From contig HF991369.1 of the NCBI GenBank assembly GCA_000431515.1, forward strand, positions 47,536 through 70,708: a DNA stretch of 23,173 nucleotides, written 5' to 3'. Both the position numbers and the translations under genes were made by a program. The notes below the pieces were generated by a model, which had not been told where the DNA came from, ran no database searches, and saw nothing but the letters and a program-made list of their open reading frames with translations. Source of the DNA: Clostridium sp. CAG:632. Lineage in GTDB: Bacteria; Bacillota; Clostridia; Lachnospirales; Lachnospiraceae. Each line of letters opens with the position of its first letter. Position 1 is the first letter of the stretch. Shown here in pieces: positions 1-7,395 of the stretch.

Positions 1-1
1 G

Positions 2-2197
2 CAATATGTAACCGTTAAGATTGCATTAAATGTTTCGGAAGAAAGTATTGCCCAGATCTCAGAAAATAAGGATGAACTTCTGGGAATGGATGTACAGGTC
101 GACTCTACACGTGTTTATACGGATGCTAAATATTTTGCTAATATTATCGGCTATATTGGTAATATTTCTTCAGATGAAATGGCTGAATATAACGCAGATC
201 TGGCAGAGGAAGATAAGTATGTCTCTACGGATGTTGTCGGCAAGGCCGGCCTGGAGTATGTTTTGGAAAATCAATTACGTGGCAAAAAAGGATCCCAGAA
301 TCTGTTTGTAGACAATATGGGACGTGTTCTGGAAGTTGTCTCAAGCAGTGATGCAACAGCCGGAAACGATGTATACCTGTCCGTTGACAGCGATCTGACC
401 AAATTCTGTTATGACGCTCTGGAACGGGAACTGTCCGGAATTTTACTGGCGCATCTGTCAGAGGGCAATTCCAGGGGAACCGAGAAAAATATTCTGATTC
501 CGATTAATGACGTATACTTTGCATTGTTTGATAATAACACATTGTCCATGAATCATATCCGATCAGAGAATGCAAGTGATAATGAGCAGGGTTTTCTCGG
601 CAGCTTTGAGTCCAGTCAGTCCGGTGTTTTATCGGCTGTCGAGAATGAGTTGTTGAATTCAGACGTGGCAATGAAAGATTTATCTGAAGCCAATCAGGAA
701 TATATGGAATATGTCTATGAGATGCTTGTTAAGAAAAAGATTTTAGATGTCACCGTTATTCCTGATAATGATGATACGTATGTTGCATACAATACCAATC
801 AGACCATCGGTCTGGGTGCTTATTTAAGATATGCAATCAATCAGAATGCTATTAATATTTCAAATTTTGAATTGAACAGCGATTATTATGATTCGGAAGA
901 AATCTATAACGCACTGGTCAGTAATATTATAACGGAATTGAAACAGGATAGCGAATTCGACAAACTGGTCATCAAATATATGATACAATCAGGAGTGACA
1001 AGCGGAAGACAGATCTGTCTGATGTTATATGATCAGGGTGTGTTAAGCACGGAAGATGAAGATTATGCACCTCTGGAGAGTGGTCAGATGAGTGCCTATA
1101 GCTTCATGTATCGTAAGATTCAGAAAATAGAAATCACACCTGCCCAGCTTGCCTTGGATCCATGTTCCGGTTCGGTGGTAGTTACGGATGTTAAAACAGG
1201 TAAGGTTCTTGCACTTGTCAGTTATCCGAGTTATGACAATAACCGGCTGACAAATACGATTGATACCGATTATTATATAAAGTTAAATTCAGATAAGACA
1301 ACTCCTATGTTTAACCGTGCAACACAGCAGCGTACAGCTCCCGGTTCTACTTATAAGATGCTTACTACCGTTGCCGGAGTACAGGAAGGCGTCCTCGGAC
1401 TGAACGAAGCCATTACCACCCGTGGTATCTTTACGGAAATCACGCCGAGTCCGCGGTGCTGGATTTATCCCGGCAGCCATGGCACAATTGATATACCAAA
1501 GGCATTAGAGGTATCCTGCAATTATTTCTATTATGAAGTGGGGTACCGGCTCGGTTTAGACGGAAGCGGCGGCTTTAATGAACAGAATGGACTGGAACGG
1601 CTTTCCAAATACGCAACTGTTTTTGGATTAGACCGCAAATCAGGTGTTGAAGTATCCGAGACAGATCCGAGCGTGTCCAATGACAGTTTAGTCCGGTCTG
1701 CTATAGGACAGGGTAAAAACAGTTATACACCGGTTCAGCTTGCAAGATATGTAAATACCATCGCCACCAGAGGAGATTGTTATGATCTTTCGCTGATCGG
1801 TGATATTAAGGATTATGAAGGGACCAGTGTCTATGACAAGGAGCCGGTTATCACATCCCATCCGGAAATTTCCTCTGCATTATGGGATTCCATTTACAGT
1901 GGTATGCGCCGGGTAATTACAGATAATACAGCCGCAACCAGTCTGTTAAATCAGATGGATGTTGCAGTGGCGGGTAAAACCGGTACCGCACAGGAAGACC
2001 TGACCAGAGCAAACCATGCATTGTTTGTTTCGTTTGCACCATATGAAGATCCGGAGATCACTGTTACAACCGTTATTCCTTTTGGATATTCATCCGGAAA
2101 TGCAGAGGAACTGGCAAGTATGGTATATGCTTACTATTTCCAGCCTGAATTACTGGACAACCATACGGTATCCGGAAATAGTGTTCATACAGATTAA
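2..2197 (+). CDS. mrdA: Penicillin-binding protein 2 (elongasome class B transpeptidase), 5' end outside the window
   Basis: This is the 3' part of a peptidoglycan D,D-transpeptidase that works with RodA in lateral wall synthesis at the outer membrane face. The frame is open from base 2, so the N-terminal anchor lies upstream; the ATG at 86 is internal. The first ~120 residues match the class B dimerisation domain (IIGYIG, KAGLEYVLE). All three penicillin-binding motifs are present: STYK (1346-1357, nucleophile Ser), SCN (1514-1522) and KTGT (1976-1987). About 235 extra residues (roughly 440-1150) separate the dimerisation domain from the transpeptidase core, making it larger than E. coli PBP2, as in other clostridial PBP2-type proteins. 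Cys (1457), His (1478) and the Cys of SCN resemble the zinc site reported for C. difficile PBPs; that match is inferred. rodA lies 2 kb downstream, which favours PBP2 over SpoVD. Confidence 0.9.
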   Translation, partial: QYVTVKIALNVSEESIAQISENKDELLGMDVQVDSTRVYTDAKYFANIIGYIGNISSDEMAEYNADLAEEDKYVSTDVVGKAGLEYVLENQLRGKKGSQNLFVDNMGRVLEVVSSSDATAGNDVYLSVDSDLTKFCYDALERELSGILLAHLSEGNSRGTEKNILIPINDVYFALFDNNTLSMNHIRSENASDNEQGFLGSFESSQSGVLSAVENELLNSDVAMKDLSEANQEYMEYVYEMLVKKKILDVTVIPDNDDTYVAYNTNQTIGLGAYLRYAINQNAINISNFELNSDYYDSEEIYNALVSNIITELKQDSEFDKLVIKYMIQSGVTSGRQICLMLYDQGVLSTEDEDYAPLESGQMSAYSFMYRKIQKIEITPAQLALDPCSGSVVVTDVKTGKVLALVSYPSYDNNRLTNTIDTDYYIKLNSDKTTPMFNRATQQRTAPGSTYKMLTTVAGVQEGVLGLNEAITTRGIFTEITPSPRCWIYPGSHGTIDIPKALEVSCNYFYYEVGYRLGLDGSGGFNEQNGLERLSKYATVFGLDRKSGVEVSETDPSVSNDSLVRSAIGQGKNSYTPVQLARYVNTIATRGDCYDLSLIGDIKDYEGTSVYDKEPVITSHPEISSALWDSIYSGMRRVITDNTAATSLLNQMDVAVAGKTGTAQEDLTRANHALFVSFAPYEDPEITVTTVIPFGYSSGNAEELASMVYAYYFQPELLDNHTVSGNSVHTD

Positions 2198-2272
2198 TAC
2201 TTGCCAAGGTTAGATAAAATGGTATATATTGTTATTATATGTTTAAAGATTGTACATGGATGAGGTGACATC

Positions 2273-2989
2273 ATGAAGGAACATGTATTGATAAAGGGAA
2301 ATCGTTATGGTATCGTCCTGGTTTTAGATCCGGATGTACCATTTGAAGATCTTTTGATTGAGATTGGAGTCCGTTTTGATGATTCCAGTAAATATTTCAA
2401 CAGTAATGCGCAAAGTGCTATTACCTTTGAAGGAAGAGAATTGTCTTCAGAGGAAATCGAGCGTATTCTGGATCTGATCAAGAAGCGGACAACATTACGG
2501 ATTCCCTATGTGATTGATAATAATAAAGAGACAGAGGAAAAATTCCAGCGGATCATAGAAGGACGCCGACAGGAGAGTGCACCTTCTGCGGATGATGGTA
2601 CCCGATACATCTATCCGGATCAGAATGATGGCTTGTTTTACAAGGGAACCTTGCGTTCCGGCCAGACATTGGAATCATCCGGAAGCTTGGTCATGATCGG
2701 AGATGTAAATCCCGGTGCAACCGTTATGTCGAATGGGAACATTATTATTCTTGGCAGCCTGAAAGGAACAGCCATAGCAGGAGCCGGCGGAAATAAAAAT
2801 GCATTCGTTCTTGCACTGGTCATGACTCCGATGCAGGTACAGATCGGCGATATTATCGGCCGTTCACCGGATAAGCCGAAGAAACTGTTTGGCAATAAGA
2901 ATATGGACGCACAGATTGCGTTTGTTGAAAATGATAATATTTATATCGAACCAGTAAGTAAATCGGTTCTGAATGATATTAATATATAA
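2273..2989 (+). CDS. minC: Septum site-determining protein MinC
   Basis: MinC is the FtsZ antagonist of the Min system; MinD recruits it to the membrane to block division near the poles. The protein has 238 residues, a normal length. An N-terminal alpha/beta domain (about residues 1-100) is followed by a linker and the typical C-terminal beta-helix (about 115-215). Its Gly-rich repeats are visible as SGQTLESSGSLVMIGDVNPG, then NGNIIILGSLKGTAIAG. The C-terminal domain normally binds MinD and mediates dimerisation. The start ATG follows a GAGGTGA site by 6-7 bases. It lies 75 bp after the PBP2 gene with no clear terminator, so cotranscription with the elongasome genes is likely. A structured repeat of about 105 bp separates it from minD. 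Confidence 0.93.
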   Translation: MKEHVLIKGNRYGIVLVLDPDVPFEDLLIEIGVRFDDSSKYFNSNAQSAITFEGRELSSEEIERILDLIKKRTTLRIPYVIDNNKETEEKFQRIIEGRRQESAPSADDGTRYIYPDQNDGLFYKGTLRSGQTLESSGSLVMIGDVNPGATVMSNGNIIILGSLKGTAIAGAGGNKNAFVLALVMTPMQVQIGDIIGRSPDKPKKLFGNKNMDAQIAFVENDNIYIEPVSKSVLNDINI

Positions 2990-2991
2990 TA

Positions 2992-3043
2992 TGTAGCACG
3001 CTGATGCGTGCGTAGGTCATCAATTAAAATTGATGACAAATAA
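2992..3043. repeat. Copy 1 of a tandem paired-hairpin repeat between minC and minD
   Basis: This 52-bp unit contains two adjacent hairpins. The first is GCACGC-TGAT-GCGTGC (2996-3011), a 6-bp stem with a 4-base loop. The second is GTCATCAAT-TAAA-ATTGATGAC (3016-3037), a 9-bp stem. GTAG stands immediately at the 5' foot of each (2993-2996, sharing one base with the stem, and 3012-3015). The unit ends in CAAATAA. It begins 2 bases after the minC stop codon. GTAG next to a hairpin recalls REP elements mobilised by RAYT (TnpA-REP) transposases; that parallel is inferred. Confidence 0.85.
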
Positions 3044-3096
3044 TGTAGTGCACTGATGTGCACGTAGGTCATCAATCAAAGATTGATGACAAATAA
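3044..3096. repeat. Copy 2 of the tandem paired-hairpin repeat, with compensatory stem changes
   Basis: This 53-bp unit directly follows copy 1. Its first hairpin is GTGCAC-TGAT-GTGCAC (3048-3063) and its second is GTCATCAAT-CAAAG-ATTGATGAC (3068-3090). GTAG again precedes each stem (3045-3048 and 3064-3067). In the first hairpin three base pairs differ from copy 1 and all three changes are compensatory (C-G to T-A, A-T to G-C, G-C to A-T), so pairing is kept while sequence is not. The second stem is identical in both copies; only its loop differs. It ends 4 bases before the minD ribosome binding site region. Confidence 0.85.
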
Positions 3097-3118
3097 TACC
3101 GGAGTGGAGGAATGAAAC

Positions 3119-3910
3119 GTGAGTGAAGTAATCGTTATAACATCAGGAAAAGGTGGTGTAGGAAAGACAACTACCACAGCAAATGTAGGTACCGGTCTTG
3201 CCAAATTAAATAAGAAGGTTGTATTGATCGATACAGATATAGGTCTGCGTAATCTGGATGTCGTTATGGGTTTGGAGAATCGTATCGTATATAATCTGGT
3301 CGATGTTGTAGAAGGTAATTGCCGGTATAAACAGGCATTGATCAAGGATAAGCGTTATCCGAATCTGTTCCTGCTTCCGTCAGCACAGACCAGAGATAAA
3401 ACATCTGTATCTCCGGAGCAGATGAAAAAGCTGGTAGATGAATTGAAAGAAGAGTTTGATTACATACTGCTTGATTGTCCGGCCGGAATCGAACAGGGAT
3501 TTAAAAATGCAATTTCAGCCGCAGATCGTGCACTGGTCGTTACAACACCGGAAGTATCTGCAATCCGTGATGCAGACAGAATCATCGGTCTGCTGGAGGC
3601 TAATGAAATCAAGAAAATCAACCTCATTGTGAACAGAATTCGTATGGATATGGTAAAACGCGGTGATATGATGTCAATTGAAGATGTTGTGGAAATCCTT
3701 GCAATTGATTTAATTGGTGCGGTACCGGACGATGAAAATATTGTTGTATCTACGAACCAGGGTGAGCCTCTGGTCGGTGATAATTCACTTCCGGGTAAGG
3801 CATATCTGAATATCTGTAAAAGAATCATGGGAGAAGATGTACCATACTTAGACTTATCAAGTGATGGTTTCTTTAAGAAATTGTCCAAGATTTTCAAAAA
3901 GTCTAATTAA
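3119..3910 (+). CDS. minD: Septum site-determining ATPase MinD
   Basis: MinD is a ParA-family ATPase that dimerises on the membrane with ATP, carries MinC and is released by MinE. The protein has 263 residues. The deviant Walker A motif GKGGVGKTTT (residues 10-19) has the signature Lys11 and the phosphate-binding Lys16. The DTDIGLRNLD segment and the DYILLDCPAGIE Walker B region follow. The last residues (GFFKKLSKIFKKSN) form the amphipathic membrane-targeting helix. The start is GTG at 3119: GGAGTGGAGG (3101-3110) lies 8 bases upstream, while the nearby ATG at 3112 runs into a stop after four codons. minE follows 21 bp downstream with its own strong ribosome binding site. Confidence 0.96.
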   Translation: MSEVIVITSGKGGVGKTTTTANVGTGLAKLNKKVVLIDTDIGLRNLDVVMGLENRIVYNLVDVVEGNCRYKQALIKDKRYPNLFLLPSAQTRDKTSVSPEQMKKLVDELKEEFDYILLDCPAGIEQGFKNAISAADRALVVTTPEVSAIRDADRIIGLLEANEIKKINLIVNRIRMDMVKRGDMMSIEDVVEILAIDLIGAVPDDENIVVSTNQGEPLVGDNSLPGKAYLNICKRIMGEDVPYLDLSSDGFFKKLSKIFKKSN

Positions 3911-3931
3911 CGAAGGAGGGAACAGATTACT

Positions 3932-4219
3932 ATGGGATTAAAAGAGCTGTTTTTTGGAAGAAAAAAGACCTCTGGAGATTATGCAAAAGACCGTCTGAAA
4001 TTATTACTGGTATCGGATCGTGCAAATTGTTCACCAGATGTTATGGAGCAGATAAAAAACGAAATCATTCAGGTGATTTCAAAATATGTTGAAATCGATG
4101 CATCCGGACTGGATATCCAGATTACCCAGACCGAATCTGAGGGTGGCAATGGTAAGGTTCCGGCAATTTATGCAAATATTCCGATTAAGGAATTAAAGGC
4201 AAATAACACAAAAAAGTAG
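3932..4219 (+). CDS. minE: Cell division topological specificity factor MinE
   Basis: MinE stimulates the MinD ATPase and displaces MinC, giving spatial dynamics to the Min system. The 95-residue protein is of normal size. The N-terminus (MGLKELFFGRKKTSGDYAKD) fits the membrane-targeting segment. The next part (DRLKLLLVSDRANCSPDVME) fits the anti-MinCD helix. The C-terminal half (YVEIDASGLDIQI, then IPIKELK) is the beta-strand topological-specificity domain. It is preceded by GAAGGAGGGAAC and lies 21 bp after minD and 12 bp before rodA. MinE is absent from Bacillus but occurs in many Clostridia; here it coexists with a divIVA gene 6 kb away. Confidence 0.93.
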   Translation: MGLKELFFGRKKTSGDYAKDRLKLLLVSDRANCSPDVMEQIKNEIIQVISKYVEIDASGLDIQITQTESEGGNGKVPAIYANIPIKELKANNTKK

Positions 4220-4231
4220 GAAGCATCACTT

Positions 4232-5341
4232 ATGTTTAAGGGATATCGATTACGGGATTACAATTTCAAACTGGTAATACTGGTACTGATTGCAACCGTT
4301 TTTGGAACAATCGTAATCAACAGTGCCGACAGTTCCTATACAAATAAGCAGATTATAGGGCTGATCGGCTGCCTGTGTGTAATGGCATTTCTTTCATTTT
4401 TTGACTACCATTATTTTTGCAAGCTATGGCTGGTGATATATGGAATTAATCTGATTATGCTGATTGGACTGATTCCCTTTGGCAAAACTGTTAATAATGC
4501 AAAGCGTTGGTATGGTATCGGAGATTTCATGACCATTCAGCCATCAGAATTCACCAAGCTGTTTATGATCATATGTATGGCAGTATTGCTGACAAAGCTG
4601 AAGGATAAACTGAATACCTGGAAGAGTCTGTTACTGATTGCTGTGTTTTGTGCACCGCCGCTGTTATTGATCAAGAAGCAGCCGGATTTGTCCACGACAG
4701 TTGATATTTTTCTGATCATGGTAGCCATGGTCTATGTAACCGGGCTTAGTTATAAGCTGATCGGAATCGTGGCATTGATTTTGGTTCCTCTCAGCAGCGT
4801 GTTTTTCTGGTATATCCAGCAGCCGGGGCAGAAGCTGTTAAATGATTATCAGCTGGGGCGGATCCTTGCATTCCGTTATCCACAGGACTATGCATTGACG
4901 ACAGGATATCAGCAGACAAATTCCGTCATGGCAATCGGCTCCGGAATGCTGACCGGCAAAGGCCTTACTTCAGATTCGCTGGCAACGGTTAAGGATGCCA
5001 ATCTGATTTCCGAGCAGCAGACGGACTTCATTTTCTCTGTTGTCGGAGAAGAATTAGGTTTTATCGGCTGTGTGTTTATTATTGCAATTCTACTGTTAAT
5101 AGTGTTACAATGTATACGTATAGCAAGAAAAGCAGAAGATACCGAAGGCATGCTGATTGCTACCGGTGTTGCGACTTTGATTTGCTTCCAGACATTTATA
5201 AATATCGGAGTTGCGACCCAGATATTGCCCAATACCGGATTGCCTTTACCATTTGTCAGTTATGGGTTAAGCTCTCTATTGTCGAGTTGTGGTGGAATTG
5301 GGTTGGTATTAAATGTTGGTCTGCATAAAAAAAAGTATTGA
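4232..5341 (+). CDS. rodA: Peptidoglycan glycosyltransferase RodA (SEDS family)
   Basis: This SEDS polymerase joins lipid II into glycan strands with its partner PBP2. The 369-residue polytopic protein shows about ten hydrophobic segments. SEDS landmarks are QPSEFTKLFMI (about residues 102-112), KKQPDLSTT (about 149-157), the extracellular loop with AIGSGMLTGKGL, and EQQTDFIFSVVGEELGF with the conserved Asp of this family. The C-terminal GLPLPFVSYG is typical of RodA/FtsW/SpoVE. Assignment to RodA rather than FtsW rests on the PBP2 gene and min genes just upstream. Its TGA stop overlaps the ribosome binding site of mgsA, so translation of the two may be coupled. Confidence 0.9.
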   Translation: MFKGYRLRDYNFKLVILVLIATVFGTIVINSADSSYTNKQIIGLIGCLCVMAFLSFFDYHYFCKLWLVIYGINLIMLIGLIPFGKTVNNAKRWYGIGDFMTIQPSEFTKLFMIICMAVLLTKLKDKLNTWKSLLLIAVFCAPPLLLIKKQPDLSTTVDIFLIMVAMVYVTGLSYKLIGIVALILVPLSSVFFWYIQQPGQKLLNDYQLGRILAFRYPQDYALTTGYQQTNSVMAIGSGMLTGKGLTSDSLATVKDANLISEQQTDFIFSVVGEELGFIGCVFIIAILLLIVLQCIRIARKAEDTEGMLIATGVATLICFQTFINIGVATQILPNTGLPLPFVSYGLSSLLSSCGGIGLVLNVGLHKKKY

Positions 5342-5350
5342 GGTGAGCTT

Positions 5351-5746
5351 ATGAATATAGGATTAATTGCACATGACAGCAAAAAGAAGCTGATGCAGAA
5401 CTTTTGTATAGCCTATCGGGGAATTTTGTGCAAACATGACCTGTTTGCAACCGGTACTACCGGGCGTTTGATTGAAGAGGTTACAAACTTAAATGTTTAT
5501 AAGTACTTAGCCGGGCACTTAGGTGGTGAGCAGCAGTTAGGCTCACAGATTGAAAATAATGACCTGGATATGATGATTTTTTTAAGGGATCCGTTGACCC
5601 CGAAGTCTCATGAAATTGATGTTAATAATATTTTTCACTTATGTGATATGCACAATATACCTTTAGCAACCAATCTGGCAACAGCAGAGCTTCTGATCAA
5701 AGCTTTGGATCGTGGAGATCTGGAGTGGCGGGATGTATATAAATAA
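5351..5746 (+). CDS. mgsA: Methylglyoxal synthase
   Basis: The enzyme converts dihydroxyacetone phosphate to methylglyoxal and phosphate, a bypass that relieves phosphate limitation. The 131-residue protein is slightly shorter than the E. coli enzyme (152). The phosphate-binding loop ATGTTG is present, as are LRDP (Asp80), the His87 equivalent of E. coli His98, and Asp90. The motif that holds the catalytic base in E. coli (GGDQQ, Asp71) reads GGEQQ here, with GAG at 5528-5530: a conservative Asp to Glu change at residue 60. The start is supported by AGGTGAG overlapping the rodA stop. It is the last gene before a hairpin at 5771-5807, so the PBP2-min-rodA-mgsA run probably ends here. Confidence 0.92.
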   Translation: MNIGLIAHDSKKKLMQNFCIAYRGILCKHDLFATGTTGRLIEEVTNLNVYKYLAGHLGGEQQLGSQIENNDLDMMIFLRDPLTPKSHEIDVNNIFHLCDMHNIPLATNLATAELLIKALDRGDLEWRDVYK

Positions 5747-5770
5747 GCTGTCAGATGCTTGCTTAAATGA

Positions 5771-5809
5771 TAAAGCTGCCGGATAATTAATATGCCAGGC
5801 AGCTTTATT
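5771..5809 (+). terminator. Probable intrinsic terminator after mgsA
   Basis: A perfect 10-bp stem TAAAGCTGCC / GGCAGCTTTA (5771-5780 and 5798-5807) is followed by TTC. The U-rich tail is mostly inside the 3' arm, so strength is uncertain. It lies 25 bp after the mgsA stop and ahead of the carboxypeptidase gene. Confidence 0.55.
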
Positions 5810-5841
5810 CACGCAAATACTGCGTTGAAGAAGGAGGAAGT

Positions 5842-6864
5842 ATGAAACGTTATATCGCACTGATTTTCAGTGTTATTATTTGCTTAGGAATGCTGAGTGG
5901 CTGTCAGGAATATGAAATGACACCGGAAGCTTCCAGTTATTTTCATATAGATAAAGATCGGATTTATTCAACCAGCTTGACCGAGGTGCCAGTCATAAAG
6001 AGCAGCTTTGCATCCGCATATGCTGTAATTCCATACGGAACATATGACAACCGCCCGAATTCGTCAGCAACCCTTTGTATTAACAATACCACAAATCAAA
6101 TGATTCAGGCTTCTGATCCATTCGAGCAGATATATCCGGCCAGTATCACAAAAATAATGACAGCCTTACTGGTATTAGAGAATGGAAAGCTGGATGATAC
6201 CGTAACTATTGATTCGGATATTATATTTGATGATGCACAGGCTGTTAAGTTAGGATTAAAAACAGGGGATACCCTGACCGTCAATGAACTGCTTCATGGA
6301 TTACTGATCACTTCGGCTAATGACTGTGCTGTGGCTTTGGCACGATATATTGCGGGCAATGAGAATGATTTTGTAGAACAGATGAATCATCGTGCCGAAC
6401 AATTAGGCGCTACCCATACACACTTTGTAAATCCGCATGGCCTCCATAATGAAAATCACTATACCACCGCATATGATTTATATTTGATTTTCAAGGAAGT
6501 GATCCGGCATCCGGAGTTTCAGGAAATTACCAGCACTGCAGAATATACGGTCCGTTACACAGATGGAGATGGAAATCCGGTAGAAATCCTTATTTCCAAC
6601 TCAGATTTATTCATATCAGCGGGATATCCATTGGAGGACGGAATCACTGTAGTTGCAGGCAAGACCGGTACCACGAATGAAGCAGGCAGTTGCCTTATTG
6701 TAGAAGCAAAAGGTAACAATGGACAGGATTATATTGCATTGGTATGTGGTGCTCCATATCGGGATTCTTTGTATTATCAGCTTCAGCAACTTCTGAATCA
6801 AACAATTACCCGGGATGAAATTAGCACAACTTCTTGTTGTACTTCGAATAAGGTTGTACTATAA
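5842..6864 (+). CDS. D-alanyl-D-alanine carboxypeptidase, lipoprotein type (S11 family)
   Basis: This penicillin-binding enzyme of the DacA/DacF family trims the terminal D-Ala from peptidoglycan stem peptides. The three active-site motifs are SITK (Ser101-Lys104), SAN (158-160) and KTGT (274-277). The N-terminus is a lipoprotein signal: a basic MKRY, a hydrophobic stretch, and the lipobox LSGC with Cys21 as the predicted lipidated residue. Membrane attachment would therefore be N-terminal. At 340 residues the protein ends soon after the catalytic domain and lacks the usual PBP5-type C-terminal beta domain and amphipathic anchor. The C-terminus is a short tail with two adjacent cysteines. GAAGGAGGAAG lies just before the ATG. 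Lipidation would require the Lgt and LspA pathway; lspA is downstream in this window. Confidence 0.88.
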   Translation: MKRYIALIFSVIICLGMLSGCQEYEMTPEASSYFHIDKDRIYSTSLTEVPVIKSSFASAYAVIPYGTYDNRPNSSATLCINNTTNQMIQASDPFEQIYPASITKIMTALLVLENGKLDDTVTIDSDIIFDDAQAVKLGLKTGDTLTVNELLHGLLITSANDCAVALARYIAGNENDFVEQMNHRAEQLGATHTHFVNPHGLHNENHYTTAYDLYLIFKEVIRHPEFQEITSTAEYTVRYTDGDGNPVEILISNSDLFISAGYPLEDGITVVAGKTGTTNEAGSCLIVEAKGNNGQDYIALVCGAPYRDSLYYQLQQLLNQTITRDEISTTSCCTSNKVVL

Positions 6865-6908
6865 TTAGTGGTAGTGGATTTCTATAAGATGATAGGAGGA
6901 TATTAATT

Positions 6909-7328
6909 ATGATTCAAATCATAGCAGGTGGAAAAGGTACAGGAAAAACAAAGGAATTAATAACAAAAGCAAACGATGCAGCACTGCTTAGTGTATTACC
7001 GATTATATATTTGGACAAGAACAATAAGCATATGTATGAACTTTCCAATCAGATTCGAATGATTAATATATCCGATTTTCATATTGAGAATTTTCAGATG
7101 TTCTGTGGATTTTTATATGGAATTGCATCACAAGATTATAATCTGAAAGAAATCTATCTGGATAGCTTCCTGACAATTGCACACATCGAACCATCAGAAT
7201 TAGAACAGGCACTGGAGGCAATGGCCCGTTTTTCTGATTCTCAGGGAATTGATCTGGTGATCAGTGTATCTATGAGTGCAGATGAAATGACGGAAGCTGC
7301 GAAAGAACTTGTAACGGTTTCATTATAA
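6909..7328 (+). CDS. Small P-loop protein of unknown function
   Basis: I do not recognise a named family. The 139-residue protein starts MIQIIAGGKGTGKTKELI, with a Walker A motif GGKGTGKT at residues 7-14 directly after the first beta strand. A hydrophobic strand ending in Asp (EIYLDSFL, about residues 78-85) could serve as Walker B. A second strand near the C-terminus (IDLVISVSM) completes what looks like a minimal P-loop NTPase core without C-terminal helper domains. No signal peptide or membrane segment is visible. It follows the carboxypeptidase by 44 bp with a strong ATAGGAGGATATT site. A terminator begins 10 bp after its stop, so the two genes probably form one transcript. Predicted cytosolic ATP or GTP binding is inference from the motif only. 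Confidence 0.8.
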   Translation: MIQIIAGGKGTGKTKELITKANDAALLSVLPIIYLDKNNKHMYELSNQIRMINISDFHIENFQMFCGFLYGIASQDYNLKEIYLDSFLTIAHIEPSELEQALEAMARFSDSQGIDLVISVSMSADEMTEAAKELVTVSL

Positions 7329-7337
7329 GAATAATCT

Positions 7338-7367
7338 GGGACAGGTGATTTCCACCCGTCCCTTTTT
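7338..7367 (+). terminator. Intrinsic terminator between the P-loop gene and the HlyD-like gene
   Basis: GGGAC-A-GGTG (7338-7347) pairs with CACC-C-GTCCC (7353-7362) with a single A/C mismatch and a 5-base loop, followed by TTTTTG. It lies wholly upstream of the HlyD-like ATG at 7396, which excludes the in-frame GTG at 7345 as a start. Confidence 0.8.
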
Positions 7368-7395
7368 GAACGTTTCAATAAACAGGAGTTATCGC

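Noticed and set aside
2201..2230. Promoter before minC (TTGCCA with TATATA)
   Set aside because: The -10 is poor in an AT-rich stretch, and cotranscription with the PBP2 gene explains expression as well.
2990..3118. CRISPR-like array between minC and minD
   Set aside because: Only two directly abutting units exist with no spacers; the units are self-paired hairpins, not repeat-spacer structure.
7345..7395. In-frame GTG extension of the HlyD-like protein
   Set aside because: The GTG lies inside a hairpin terminator (7338-7367) and has no ribosome binding site; the ATG at 7396 has AGGAG at proper spacing.
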